In this document: piece after piece, positions 58,501-64,000 of the stretch
How the letters are laid out: every line of letters starts with the position of its first letter
Numbering within the stretch: the first letter of the stretch is position 1
Source: Gnetum montanum
Lineage: Eukaryota; Streptophyta; Gnetopsida; Gnetales; Gnetaceae
Direction: 5' to 3'
DNA length: 64,000 bases
NCBI GenBank assembly: GCA_015680685.1
Contig: MNCI01036463.1
Span: 427,616 to 491,615 of the forward strand
The notes under the pieces: generated by a model
Told to the model about the DNA's origin: nothing
Database searches by the model: none
What the model saw: only the letters and a program-made list of their open reading frames with translations
Position numbers and translations under genes: made by a program

Positions 58501-60714
58501 TACTTCGATCCAATACAAATAAAAATAATCAGTGTTGAATTGTGGTTCTTCAAATTTATTTGTAATTGTTGAAGAAGAGTTACCAGTTCTTTACCTTTGC
58601 TTTTAGTAGTTCTATTCTCTCAAGAATTTAGCTACACTGTAAGTATGTAAAGCTTTGAATTCTTAGTCAATGTGCAGTGTAATTTTTCTTGTCTGACATT
58701 TTCGCCAAAAGTTGTGTTACAGCGGACATGGAAAACTTTGAAAATGAAGATATGGGCAAGAAAAAATATTGACCAAACAAAATAGTTCCAGCTCAACAAA
58801 GTAATACTAATGCTGGAGCATCAGATTCCAGTCTTTCATAAACTCATTGTTATTGCATCAAAAGACATGAATGTTAAAAGATTCAATTGTATTTTGCCAA
58901 GAAATTGGTTTGCTTTCTCCATCTGCATCTATTTTGTGTGACAAGTGCAATGATCTAATACAAATAAAAAAGGACAATTCCTTAATTGATGGCTATAGGT
59001 GCGTTTGTTACATATGCAAAACAAAAAAAAGGATTAAGACATAAGGCATGGATGAGAAGATCACATCTAAGTTTGAGACAAACTCTTTTCCTTGTGTACT
59101 ATTGGTGTTGGAAACTGCCTGAAGATTTTGTTGCTTCAGATCTACAAATAAGTGCAAAAATTGTAGTGGATTGGTAAAATTTTTACAGGAACATCAGCTC
59201 TGATTCATTGCTGTTAAATCCTTCAAAATTTGGAGGACGGGGTAAAATTGTGAAAGTCGATGAATCAAAATTTAGAAAATCAAAATACAGCGAAGATAAG
59301 AAAGTTGAAGGTTTATGGGTAGTCGGAGGCATTGAAAGAGGTTCATATAATATGTTTATGCTAAAGGTTAATAGGGCAAAAAAAACACTAATCAATATTA
59401 TTTTCAATCATAATGAACCTGGACGCACAATTTATTCAGACATGTGAAAGGCTTATGATACTGACTATCTTCAGCAGTTAAAACTCCATCACAATATGGT
59501 TAATCATTCAATTTCTTTTAAAGATCCTTGAACTGGTATTCATACTGCAAAATTATGAGTACATAGCAAGGTATCAAAGCTTCATGACCTAAATATGGTA
59601 CCACAAAAGAGCTTCAAGATTCTTATTTGTTAGAATATATGTGGTGGCGAAAATTTGTGAAGACTAAAGAAGATACATTTCTTCCATTTATTCAACAAAT
59701 TATCAAATACAGATTAGAATAAAGAAAAATAGTATGAAGAACAATTAAGTTGAAAACATGTTCTACTTTGTTTTACATTGTAACAAATGTTACTGTATTT
59801 CTGCTATGCATAGGTGTTCACTGTGTTTTAAATTTGTTTAATAATTTGAATTTAGTGTTTCTGTTCTATGCGTGTTCTGGTGGAGTTAATGGTTTGAATT
59901 TAGTCTTTGTGTTCTGTGTGTGTTCTGGAGGAGTTCATTGTAATGATGTCTCTGTTTAAATTGTTTTCCTGAAGCTGCAAGACTGACGATGATCTCTGTT
60001 TATTTGTGGTGACCGTAAGAATGATGTTTGAAATTTAAATGTATTATTACATTTTTTACATATGGATCTTTTTTTAACCTATGGCAGAGAACTCAGACGT
60101 ATTGATCATTGGCGAGAGCGCGGTTCAAAATGCCAATTTTTTTGTTAAATGTTTATCGGTCGGACGGTCCACCCGTAAAGTACAATTATCCCCAAACTAA
60201 CAACCTCTGTTAATATTCAGCTAAAACATGTAACCACAGTAGGTAGCTTCATGTGTTCAACAATTTTTTTTCTTTCCTCGGCACGTAATGCTCCGCAACA
60301 ATTTTAGCCGATTCGTCAGAGCCATCTGACGATCGCCCGCGGAGCAAAAGCATCTTAATTCGAAACCCTACCCACTCCCCTGCTGAAAAAATTCAAACCC
60401 TTAAGACGTCTTAACAAAAATCCACGCAGCAAACAACAACATAGATTCTTTGAAAGTTTGCCACGAAAAAAACAAAGCCTTCAAATGGACCGCACGCACT
60501 CGAATTCAGAAGCAAGAAACGGAAATTCATGATTAAAGAATGAACATACTTGAGATCGTTTGCGCTTGGAACCTGCTCCTGGAGCGTGGGCTTGGTCGTC
60601 ATCATGGTGGACGGCGTGAGAATGAGAATGAAAATGAGAAGAAGAAGGGCGCGAAGGATTAGGCTTGGGGCAGTACTTAATTCCGGTCCTGGCAATCTTG
60701 AAAGAGATCCCCAT
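36067..60714 (-). CDS. PHL: PHL/SPT20-like glutamine-rich nuclear protein, 12 coding exons, 1362 codons
   Basis: Exons (high to low): 60550-60714, 49919-50000, 49732-49796, 49543-49623, 41628-41708, 41069-41230, 40884-40982, 39354-40792, 38464-38687, 37799-37941, 37668-37706, 36067-37575. Lengths sum to 4089 nt and every junction keeps frame. The start MGISFKIARTG, the block DRKVGTFFQAIEGGWFPGD followed by DIPCKYV, the LPSLPNVHIADRLAAQF block and the Gln-rich tail match Arabidopsis PHYTOCHROME-DEPENDENT LATE-FLOWERING. That protein is a nuclear, SPT20-related factor reported to bind phytochrome B and CONSTANS and promote flowering; the SPT20 relation suggests a SAGA coactivator role. In this plant the function is inferred. 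Basic KRKR (about residue 51) and RRERTRR (about 253) may be nuclear signals. Introns 1 (10,549 bp) and 4 (7,834 bp, GC-AG) are full of transposons, yet the frame is intact. Confidence 0.93.
37668..37941 (-). CDS. PHL: PHL-like exons 10-11
   Basis: Exon 10 37799-37941 (GNPTTPHRSEVILKMVERTK ... CLDVLPSLPNV) and the 39-bp micro-exon 11 37668-37706 (HIADRLAAQFKAL). Together they give the LPSLPNVHIADRLAAQF block matching LPTLPNTHFADLLAAQF of Arabidopsis PHL (from memory). Confidence 0.9.
37942..38463 (-). other. PHL-like intron 9 with perfect 119-bp tandem duplication
   Basis: 38031-38149 and 38150-38268 are identical as far as read; TTCAA occurs at 38031, 38150 and 38269, so the duplication is bounded by a 5-bp repeat. 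No coding content. Confidence 0.9.
38464..38687 (-). CDS. PHL: PHL-like exon 9
   Basis: Starts in phase 2 with RHNLPSRIKKMDEFEDVRQ and ends NERNEQSFQ-type residues before donor G|GTGAGT. The region equals the family segment following the Ser/Gln-rich domain (ERYKLN..KNKVDDF in Arabidopsis, from memory). Confidence 0.88.
39354..41230 (-). CDS. PHL: PHL-like exons 6-8
   Basis: Exon 6 41069-41230 (VRDYRSGLPKSG...MENIVKDILSMAEESW), exon 7 40884-40982 (EIESRILKAMRPKLRLDPTP), exon 8 39354-40792 (starts VKLGVPITRRERTRRASLP). Exon 8 is long, low-complexity and Ser/Gln-rich, ending VAIAK + AG in phase 2. Introns 6 and 7 are 86 and 91 bp. The exon 8 donor AAAAG|GTGCTT is chosen because joining to 38687 restores the conserved continuation. 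Confidence 0.9.
41628..41708 (-). CDS. PHL: PHL-like exon 5
   Basis: 27 codons, AIEGGWFPGDILGDIPCKYV then DGGVICE; acceptor CATAG, donor GAG|GTATGT. One of the best conserved parts of the family; it lies between the 7.8-kb intron 4 and the 397-bp intron 5. Confidence 0.92.
43145..43156 (+). repeat. Left target-site duplication of LINE-1
   Basis: ACAATTGGGGAA, repeated exactly at 47253-47264 after the element's A-run. Confidence 0.85.
43640..45351 (+). pseudogene. LINE-1 reverse transcriptase (decayed)
   Basis: Pre-RT linker (WLREGDKHTRFFFATAKTNK near 43690-43750), then SMQPNKALGPDRWPIEFFKE (from about 43945), DITKAYDTVSWATLW (about 44348), GLRQGDPLSPLLFIIVMDLL (about 44567) and the catalytic box read as YAND (44692-44703) instead of YADD. 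Stops lie at 44275 and 44926. The loss of the first catalytic Asp alone would abolish polymerisation. A 48-bp duplication with an N (44458-44553) lies between the KAYD and GLRQGDP blocks. Confidence 0.85.
45400..46910 (+). other. LINE-1 3' region with unassigned coding-like sequence
   Basis: After a zf-RVT-like segment (about 45520-45830, LYHAELEMLHHLIYGCQVS) the plus strand keeps a high GC content. Frames include 46010-46190 (VSVQVLATVLGMNAKGEVVA) and 46589-46906 (ENNQRLALGPNTTITQ). I do not recognise these. They may be an extra LINE ORF or a transduced sequence. Confidence 0.4.
47265..47970. other. Intron 4, AT-rich, nothing recognised
   Basis: No motif-bearing frame on either strand; contains A-rich runs near 47355-47380. 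Confidence 0.4.
47979..48450 (+). mobile_element. Penelope-like element fragment (GIY-YIG endonuclease domain)
   Basis: The 47979-48233 frame ends with VYQLECSCGKLYIGESGKS followed by a KEHEGNIKH segment. This is the CxCGxxYIGExGxS..xRxxEH pattern of the GIY-YIG nuclease of Penelope-like retroelements. With frame shifts the similarity continues: TWQLEKCNVLAKIENY (48275-48322) and YPDEGLEINEDGDLT (about 48360-48404), the usual C-terminal part. The preceding RT was not found. Penelope-like elements called Dryads have been reported in conifers and attributed to ancient transfer from arthropods (recalled literature); this could be one. Stops show it is dead. Confidence 0.75.
48460..49542. other. 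Intron 4, right end, nothing recognised
   Basis: AT-rich with a low-complexity patch of ATAATAATAA-type sequence near 48610-48650. No gene. Confidence 0.4.
49543..50000 (-). CDS. PHL: PHL-like exons 2-4 cluster
   Basis: Exon 2 49919-50000 (TVFSTVASDHH...), exon 3 49732-49796 (EQGASFSLNLFLDGFSIGK), exon 4 49543-49623 (...DSLHPYDRKVGTFFQ). Introns between are 122 and 108 bp with GT-AG ends. Exon 4 ends CAG followed by GCAAAG, a GC donor. Any nearby GT would break frame or remove conserved residues. Confidence 0.9.
51470..52560 (+). pseudogene. LINE-2 ORF1 (Gag-like), decayed
   Basis: AMKIAPLQGNAFFFEFGSKS-like start (about 51476), then the DUF4283-type block near 51660-51780. The 52110-52538 frame (142 codons) is a Ser/Gln/His-rich hinge. 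ORF1 of plant LINEs binds element RNA. Stops inside. Confidence 0.6.
52700..53640 (+). pseudogene. LINE-2 endonuclease (decayed)
   Basis: FFLQETRM matches the LQET motif of apurinic-type endonucleases, and DFSGTLVVLWRMGL corresponds to the family SGGLxxxW block. Further pieces run to 53537. It would nick target DNA for priming. Confidence 0.6.
53980..54960 (+). pseudogene. LINE-2 reverse transcriptase (decayed)
   Basis: LPKKKVIASPIDCRPIKLCN (about 53989-54048), DQFDFIPRRNTAKSV (54119 on), LKLDLTKAYDRVD (about 54223-54262), a SLQQGEPLSTYLIFF block (about 54398-54450) and the catalytic box YAND (54521-54532) in place of YADD. Frames change repeatedly. Confidence 0.75.
56320..56380 (+). repeat. 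AU-SINE-like 3' end
   Basis: TTGTAGCCAATCCCATTTTA, then GTTGGAAGAAGGCTAAGATG and a short GATGATGATG run. This resembles the common plant Au-SINE tail (TTGTAGCCGATCCCACTTAG ... then TTG repeats). The tRNA-like 5' part is not clear, so this may be only the tail. Confidence 0.45.
56390..58272. other. Intron 1 segment without recognised content
   Basis: AT-rich. Overlapping short frames on both strands without motifs. Confidence 0.35.
58273..60193 (+). mobile_element. Merlin/ISXO2-type DNA transposon with terminal inverted repeats
   Basis: GGGGATAATTGTACTTTAC (58273-58291) is perfectly inverted at 60175-60193, giving a 1,921-bp unit. Subterminal ACCAATACCACTTT occurs twice (58311, 58343). Inside is a decayed transposase (58920-59690) of the ISXO2/IS1016 fold used by Merlin elements. 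No 8-9-bp target duplication is visible beside the repeats, so either the target sites have decayed or the true edges differ. The element lies in intron 1, antisense to the gene. Confidence 0.72.
58925..59690 (+). pseudogene. Merlin-type transposase (decayed)
   Basis: An N-terminal zinc-binding-like CDKCN...GYRCVCYICK segment (about 58940-59030), then a frame with HKAWMRRSHLSL and, after a stop, GGRGKIVKVDESKFRKSKYS (first Asp, about 59228-59287) and VEGLWVVGGIERGS. IIFNHNEPGRTIYSDM (second Asp, about 59399-59446) and VNHSISFKDP..TGIHT (about 59500-59552) follow. The third acidic residue, expected as ESTWRH-like, is lost in a disrupted stretch (about 59555-59575). This DDE-type enzyme would cut and paste the element; here stops and the lost acid make it inactive. 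Confidence 0.75.
60194..60549. other. Start of intron 1, nothing further recognised
   Basis: Mixed composition with moderate GC. Short minus-strand frames continue out of exon 1 only. Confidence 0.4.
60550..60714 (-). CDS. PHL: PHL-like exon 1 (residues 1-55)
   Basis: Starts MGISFKIARTG (ATG at 60714; an adjacent upstream ATG at 60717 would add one Met) and ends GSKRKRSQ. Contains a His/Ser-rich stretch (SSSHFHSHSHAVHH). Donor CAA|GTATGT. The MGxSFKxxxxG start is the conserved family N-terminus, which fixes the start. Confidence 0.92.
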
Positions 60715-61000
60715 CATAGCTATGCATCTGAATCTGCAGCTACAGCTGAAGCAAAACCAATTCAATTCGCCTTCAATTCTGCAGGACTTCAAACTCTAAG
60801 TCTCCGTCTACGCCTGACCCTGAGCTCGAGCTCGAGCTCCCTTACCTGGTATTTAAACCTCCAATTCTCCGTCTTACGCCTACGCCTGAGCCTGAGCTCC
60901 GTTACCTGGTATTTTGGTTGTGATTCGTTACTTTTTGGGTGAAGATTTTCGTTACTTCTTGTTTTCCACTCATCTACATTTAACCATACGTGGAGAGAGA
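60715..61000 (-). promoter_or_regulatory. Putative PHL-like core promoter and 5' UTR
   Basis: A TATA-like TTTAAATA lies on the minus strand at 60850-60857, about 135 bases before the start codon. The region is an imperfect tandem duplication of about 60-65 bases (TCTCCGTCT at 60801 and 60866, ACCTGGTATT at 60844 and 60904), and only the copy nearer the gene has TTTAAATA. Transcription start is not determined. Confidence 0.35.
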
Positions 61001-61400
61001 CAGTCACGCAAAATATTTAGGACTAACTATATAGTTTTTTGGGAGGCCAAGATCCATATCACTAAGCTAACACTTCATTGTTAACTTTGTTAACTTATTA
61101 CTTTTTGAATACATTCGGGCATAATATTTAGGTCCAACTTATTACTTTTTGCTTACCATCTACAACAATGTAGTTAGGTCCAACTTGTTACTTTTGCTTA
61201 CTTTCTAGAATAATGTAACCAATTGTTCTTCTTCTTTTATTTTTAACAAATTTTATTACGATGTATACATTTAAAGAATTTCTGAAACGAAGTTGCTTAT
61301 TCAAAATATATCAACTTACGCAATAATAAAATAGCTTACGCAATACAACAAATGTTTAACAACGAGCTTAGATATATATATATCTATCTATCTATCAATT

Positions 61401-61767
61401 GGCCGAGATGATTTTTTTTAAAAAAATGAGGTTAACCAAGCCTGGACAAGGTAACAAGATAACTAAAAACGGAATCACTCATCCCTCCTCTGTTTCTCTA
61501 CCACTTACCCAATTTAGTTTTACCCTCTTGGTCAAGTTTGCTCTTTCTTTAGTTGTTCATGGCATTTTTGAGCATTCTTTATGCAAGAGATTTATTTCTT
61601 AAAAATGCCATGAACAAACAAAGAAAGAGCAAACTTGACCAAGAGGGTAAAACTAAATTGGGTAAGTGGTAGAGAAACAGAGGAGGGATGAGTGATTCCG
61701 TTTTTAGTTATCTTATTACCTCGTCCAGGCTTGGTTAACATCATTTTTATTTTAAATCATCTTGGCC
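61401..61767. mobile_element. Foldback (MITE-like) element, near-perfect 170-bp inverted arms
   Basis: Left end GGCCGAGATGATTT, right end AAATCATCTTGGCC. The arms (about 61401-61575 and 61602-61767) are complementary over nearly all their length, including GGTTAACCAAGCCTGGAC and CTCATCCCTCCTCTGTTTCT. The loop, about 30 bases around 61575-61602, includes GAGCATTCTTTATGC. It sits in a TATATA/TCTA low-complexity patch, about 690 bp upstream of the PHL-like start codon; no clear target duplication. Confidence 0.85.
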
Positions 61768-62084
61768 ATATATATATAAGTTAGTGGAGTGATTTCGCGA
61801 GGTATGAGTAGAATTTAATTATTTTTTTTTATTTTTTAAGTTATCATTACTATTTGCATTCCAAATAATATATATTGCTAAACATAAATTGGTTAAAATA
61901 AAATTTTATATATTTCGTATATGTTGATGAAGAAATACATTGCATAATTATTACAATAAACATTACAGAGCTATATAATAGGATTGAGCAAAAAGAAAAA
62001 TAAAATGATAACTGTGAACTTAATATGCCTAATCCTCCAATTGAGCAAAACAAACTTTCTATACAATTCTACTTTGGAGATGTT
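61768..62084. other. Intergenic AT-rich sequence, no gene
   Basis: No motif-bearing frame. Confidence 0.4.
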
Positions 62085-62700
62085 TAACATCTAAAATCTT
62101 TCTATATCTTTGCACAAAGAAAGGAGGATGAATCTTTAAAGAATCAATAGTCTTGACTCTAGATAATGCAACAAACGTTAAACCCGTAACTTGTCTTGAA
62201 CCAATGTCAATAGTAGCTTTATCTAGATTTATGAATAGTCATGGCCCATGCCAACCGTAACGATAATTGACGAGATGCTTCTCGAACCACAAGTATAATT
62301 GGCACATGATGAGGATTACCATTATGAAAGGCACATCCAATGTAGGAGTCAAAATCAACAATAACGTACGATGGTAATGCAGGTGGTTGTTTACCTTGAA
62401 GATACATACTACTGTGAATCATGCCAAGTGCACCATTCACCAATCCTGCTTCAGGCCAAAAGTTAACTATGAGCATTACCCTTGCACCTTCACATATAAG
62501 CAGAGATCACATTACTCGTTGCAATAGATAGCTGTTGCATTACTTGTTGTAGTAGATGGTTGTTATTGTTAATCTTGAAAAGAGTGTTCTTTGCCTTCTC
62601 TATTGGGACTAATAGCACCAGGATCCATGTTTCTGAAAATGCATGAATTCTAATATTGTATCTTTTAATTTTGTAACACAATGCCTAAGTTCAATATCTT
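62085..62700 (-). pseudogene. PIF1-type helicase C-terminal fragment (decayed)
   Basis: Minus strand: LLQQVMQQLSIATSNVISAY (about 62500-62560), a helicase-like GLVNGALGMIHSSM (62400s), then LSLRLAWAMTIHKS (about 62225-62265), a short deletion/stop, then DIGSRQVTGLTFVALSRVKT (about 62140-62200) and HPPFFVQRYRKIL. This is the PIF1 helicase end (motif V/VI region). In plants such free fragments often come from Helitron Rep/helicase genes; a host PIF1 relic is the alternative. The missing bases after HKS show it is not functional. Confidence 0.7.
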
Positions 62701-62779
62701 TAAATACTACATCACACCGTAACTATCATTACCTTAACCATTTTCATGATCGTAACCGTGACTATAACCATAACTATCA

Positions 62780-62890
62780 CCGTTTATAATAATAATAAAT
62801 ATTCATTATTACCCACCGTTTATAATAATAAATATTCATTATTATTGTAATCGTAATCATCATTGTTTATAATAATAAATATTCATTATG
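62780..62890. repeat. AT-rich tandem repeat, 3 imperfect units
   Basis: GTTTATAATAATAAATATTC-type units begin near 62783, 62817 and 62856. Confidence 0.7.
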
Positions 62891-62910
62891 ATCCATGTCA
62901 GGGCTTACGT

Positions 62911-63160
62911 GTGAGGGAATGTGAAGAGACGAATGGGAAGCCCAAGGGTCAGGGGACATCAATCGAATAGAGATTCAGCTCCCTTGTAGTGACTCTTTGG
63001 CTCCCTTGCATGTGGCACGTGCATGTGAGGGAATACAAAGAGACGAATGAGGAGCCCAGGGGTAAGGGGACATTAATCGAATATAGATTTGACTCCTCTA
63101 CAGTGACTCTTTGGCTCCCATGCACGTGGCATGTGTGCATGAGGGAATACAAAGAGATCA
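62911..63160. repeat. 114-bp tandem repeat (just over 2 units)
   Basis: GTGAGGGAAT at 62911 and 63025 and ATGAGGGAAT at 63139 are each 114 bases apart. Each unit contains AGTGACTCTTTGGCTCCC, and a related piece recurs alone near 63721-63750. Confidence 0.85.
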
Positions 63161-63164
63161 AATT

Positions 63165-64000
63165 GAATTGGCACTACAACATATATTTGTAATGCATATC
63201 CATTCGTGGAGATATAAAAAATCACATTACAAATGCATAAATAATGCTATTATTATATAACAGGCTTTTGTATATTGACATTATTGTTACAATGGACAAA
63301 ATATGAATGATGCTAACACCTCATTCATAATTATTATATTATAATTATTGTGGAATCCAATAAATGTTATGAGATTATTATAATTAGAGCAATAATCCAT
63401 AATTATAATCTGAGATATTGTGGATTATAAGATTCATTCGAATGGTAAACATTTCATAATAAATAAAGTCGAGATATGATGAAATATTACTCGTAATCCA
63501 TAATATTAAAGATATTATTTATTTATTCATAATGATAACCCATAATGATTATATATTGGTTAGCATTATCCATAAGATATATATAATGAAATGATTATAA
63601 ATAATCGGCTTTATTTATGATGAAATGTTTATAATCATTATATATAATCATTTATGTTTACAATCATAAATATATTAGTATATATAACTGATATTATGAA
63701 TACTCGAGATAAATATAATCACTGGCTCCCCTGTAGTGACTCTTTAGCTAGAGGAGATTTATAAATAATTGGTTATTTATGATTATGGCAGGACATGTGC
63801 ATTGGTGGAGAGCCCATGGCCGTTTTCCTCAACATTGGTTAGGATCATCACAGCATGATCTTGTTGATGATCTTCTCGAGGTCTAGCCTGCCAGAGTGCA
63901 AAAGTTCTTGTTTTTAAAATTTACCAGGTTAACAACCATATCATCCATCAGATTCCATCAATCAAAGAATACGTACATAAAGAAAAGACCTCATTGCATG
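63165..64000. other. Intergenic AT-rich sequence to window end
   Basis: Many short dispersed ATAATGATTAT-type and inverted AT-rich segments. No gene recognised. Confidence 0.4.

Larger units (their letters stand above)
50001..60549 (-). other. PHL-like intron 1 (10,549 bp, GT-AG)
   Basis: Donor GTATGT (60549 leftwards), acceptor TTTTTGCAG at 50001. Contains LINE-2, a SINE-like tail and a Merlin-type DNA transposon. 50010-51000 and 56390-58270 hold nothing I can identify apart from a degenerate two-copy repeat near 57870-57975 (GTGAAAcAaCAATTCTTT). Confidence 0.85.

Overview
This is a stretch of nuclear genome from a seed plant with a large, transposon-rich genome, most likely a gymnosperm and probably a conifer. 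The reasons are a single intact plant gene spread over about 24.6 kb by giant introns, old and decayed LTR retrotransposons nested in one another, and a Penelope-like (GIY-YIG) fragment of the kind reported from conifers. One N at 44504 marks a contig join. There is no CRISPR, operon or organellar content.

Layout. (1) 1-33.6 kb is a graveyard of LTR retrotransposons. Five Ty3/gypsy-type units use a tRNA-Asp primer site: LTR-1 (minus, 1-4746), LTR-2 (plus, 9909-13652), LTR-3 (minus, 13677-18470), LTR-4 (plus, 18547-about 32545) and LTR-5 (plus, 19580-26441), which is nested inside the gag of LTR-4 with a perfect 5-bp target duplication. Three Ty1/copia fragments lie among them (4747-7453, about 9050-9908, about 32546-33584). 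The reading frames of the first 33.6 kb are broken, except a 325-codon gag/protease-end frame in LTR-5. (2) 33.6-36.0 kb is intergenic, with small LINE and SINE-like scraps. (3) 36067-60714, minus strand, is one complete gene with 12 coding exons and 1362 codons. It encodes a PHL/SPT20-like glutamine-rich nuclear protein, and every exon junction keeps frame. Intron 4 (7.8 kb, GC-AG) holds LINE-1 (43157-47252, 12-bp target duplication) and the Penelope-like fragment. Intron 1 (10.5 kb) holds LINE-2 (about 51000-56165), a SINE-like tail, and a 1.9-kb DNA transposon with 19-bp terminal inverted repeats and a Merlin/ISXO2-type transposase relic. (4) 60.7-64 kb holds the promoter, a 367-bp foldback element about 0.7 kb upstream of the start codon, a decayed PIF1-type helicase fragment and AT-rich tandem repeats.

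The strongest unusual signals are: a full-length tRNA-Asp copy, CCA included, fused to an LTR end; an 818-bp/818-bp head-to-head LTR palindrome next to it; the Merlin-type and Penelope-like relics, both better known from animals, in introns of one plant gene; and a GC-AG splice pair in a giant intron of an intact gene. All homology statements come from motif recognition by eye; no database was searched.
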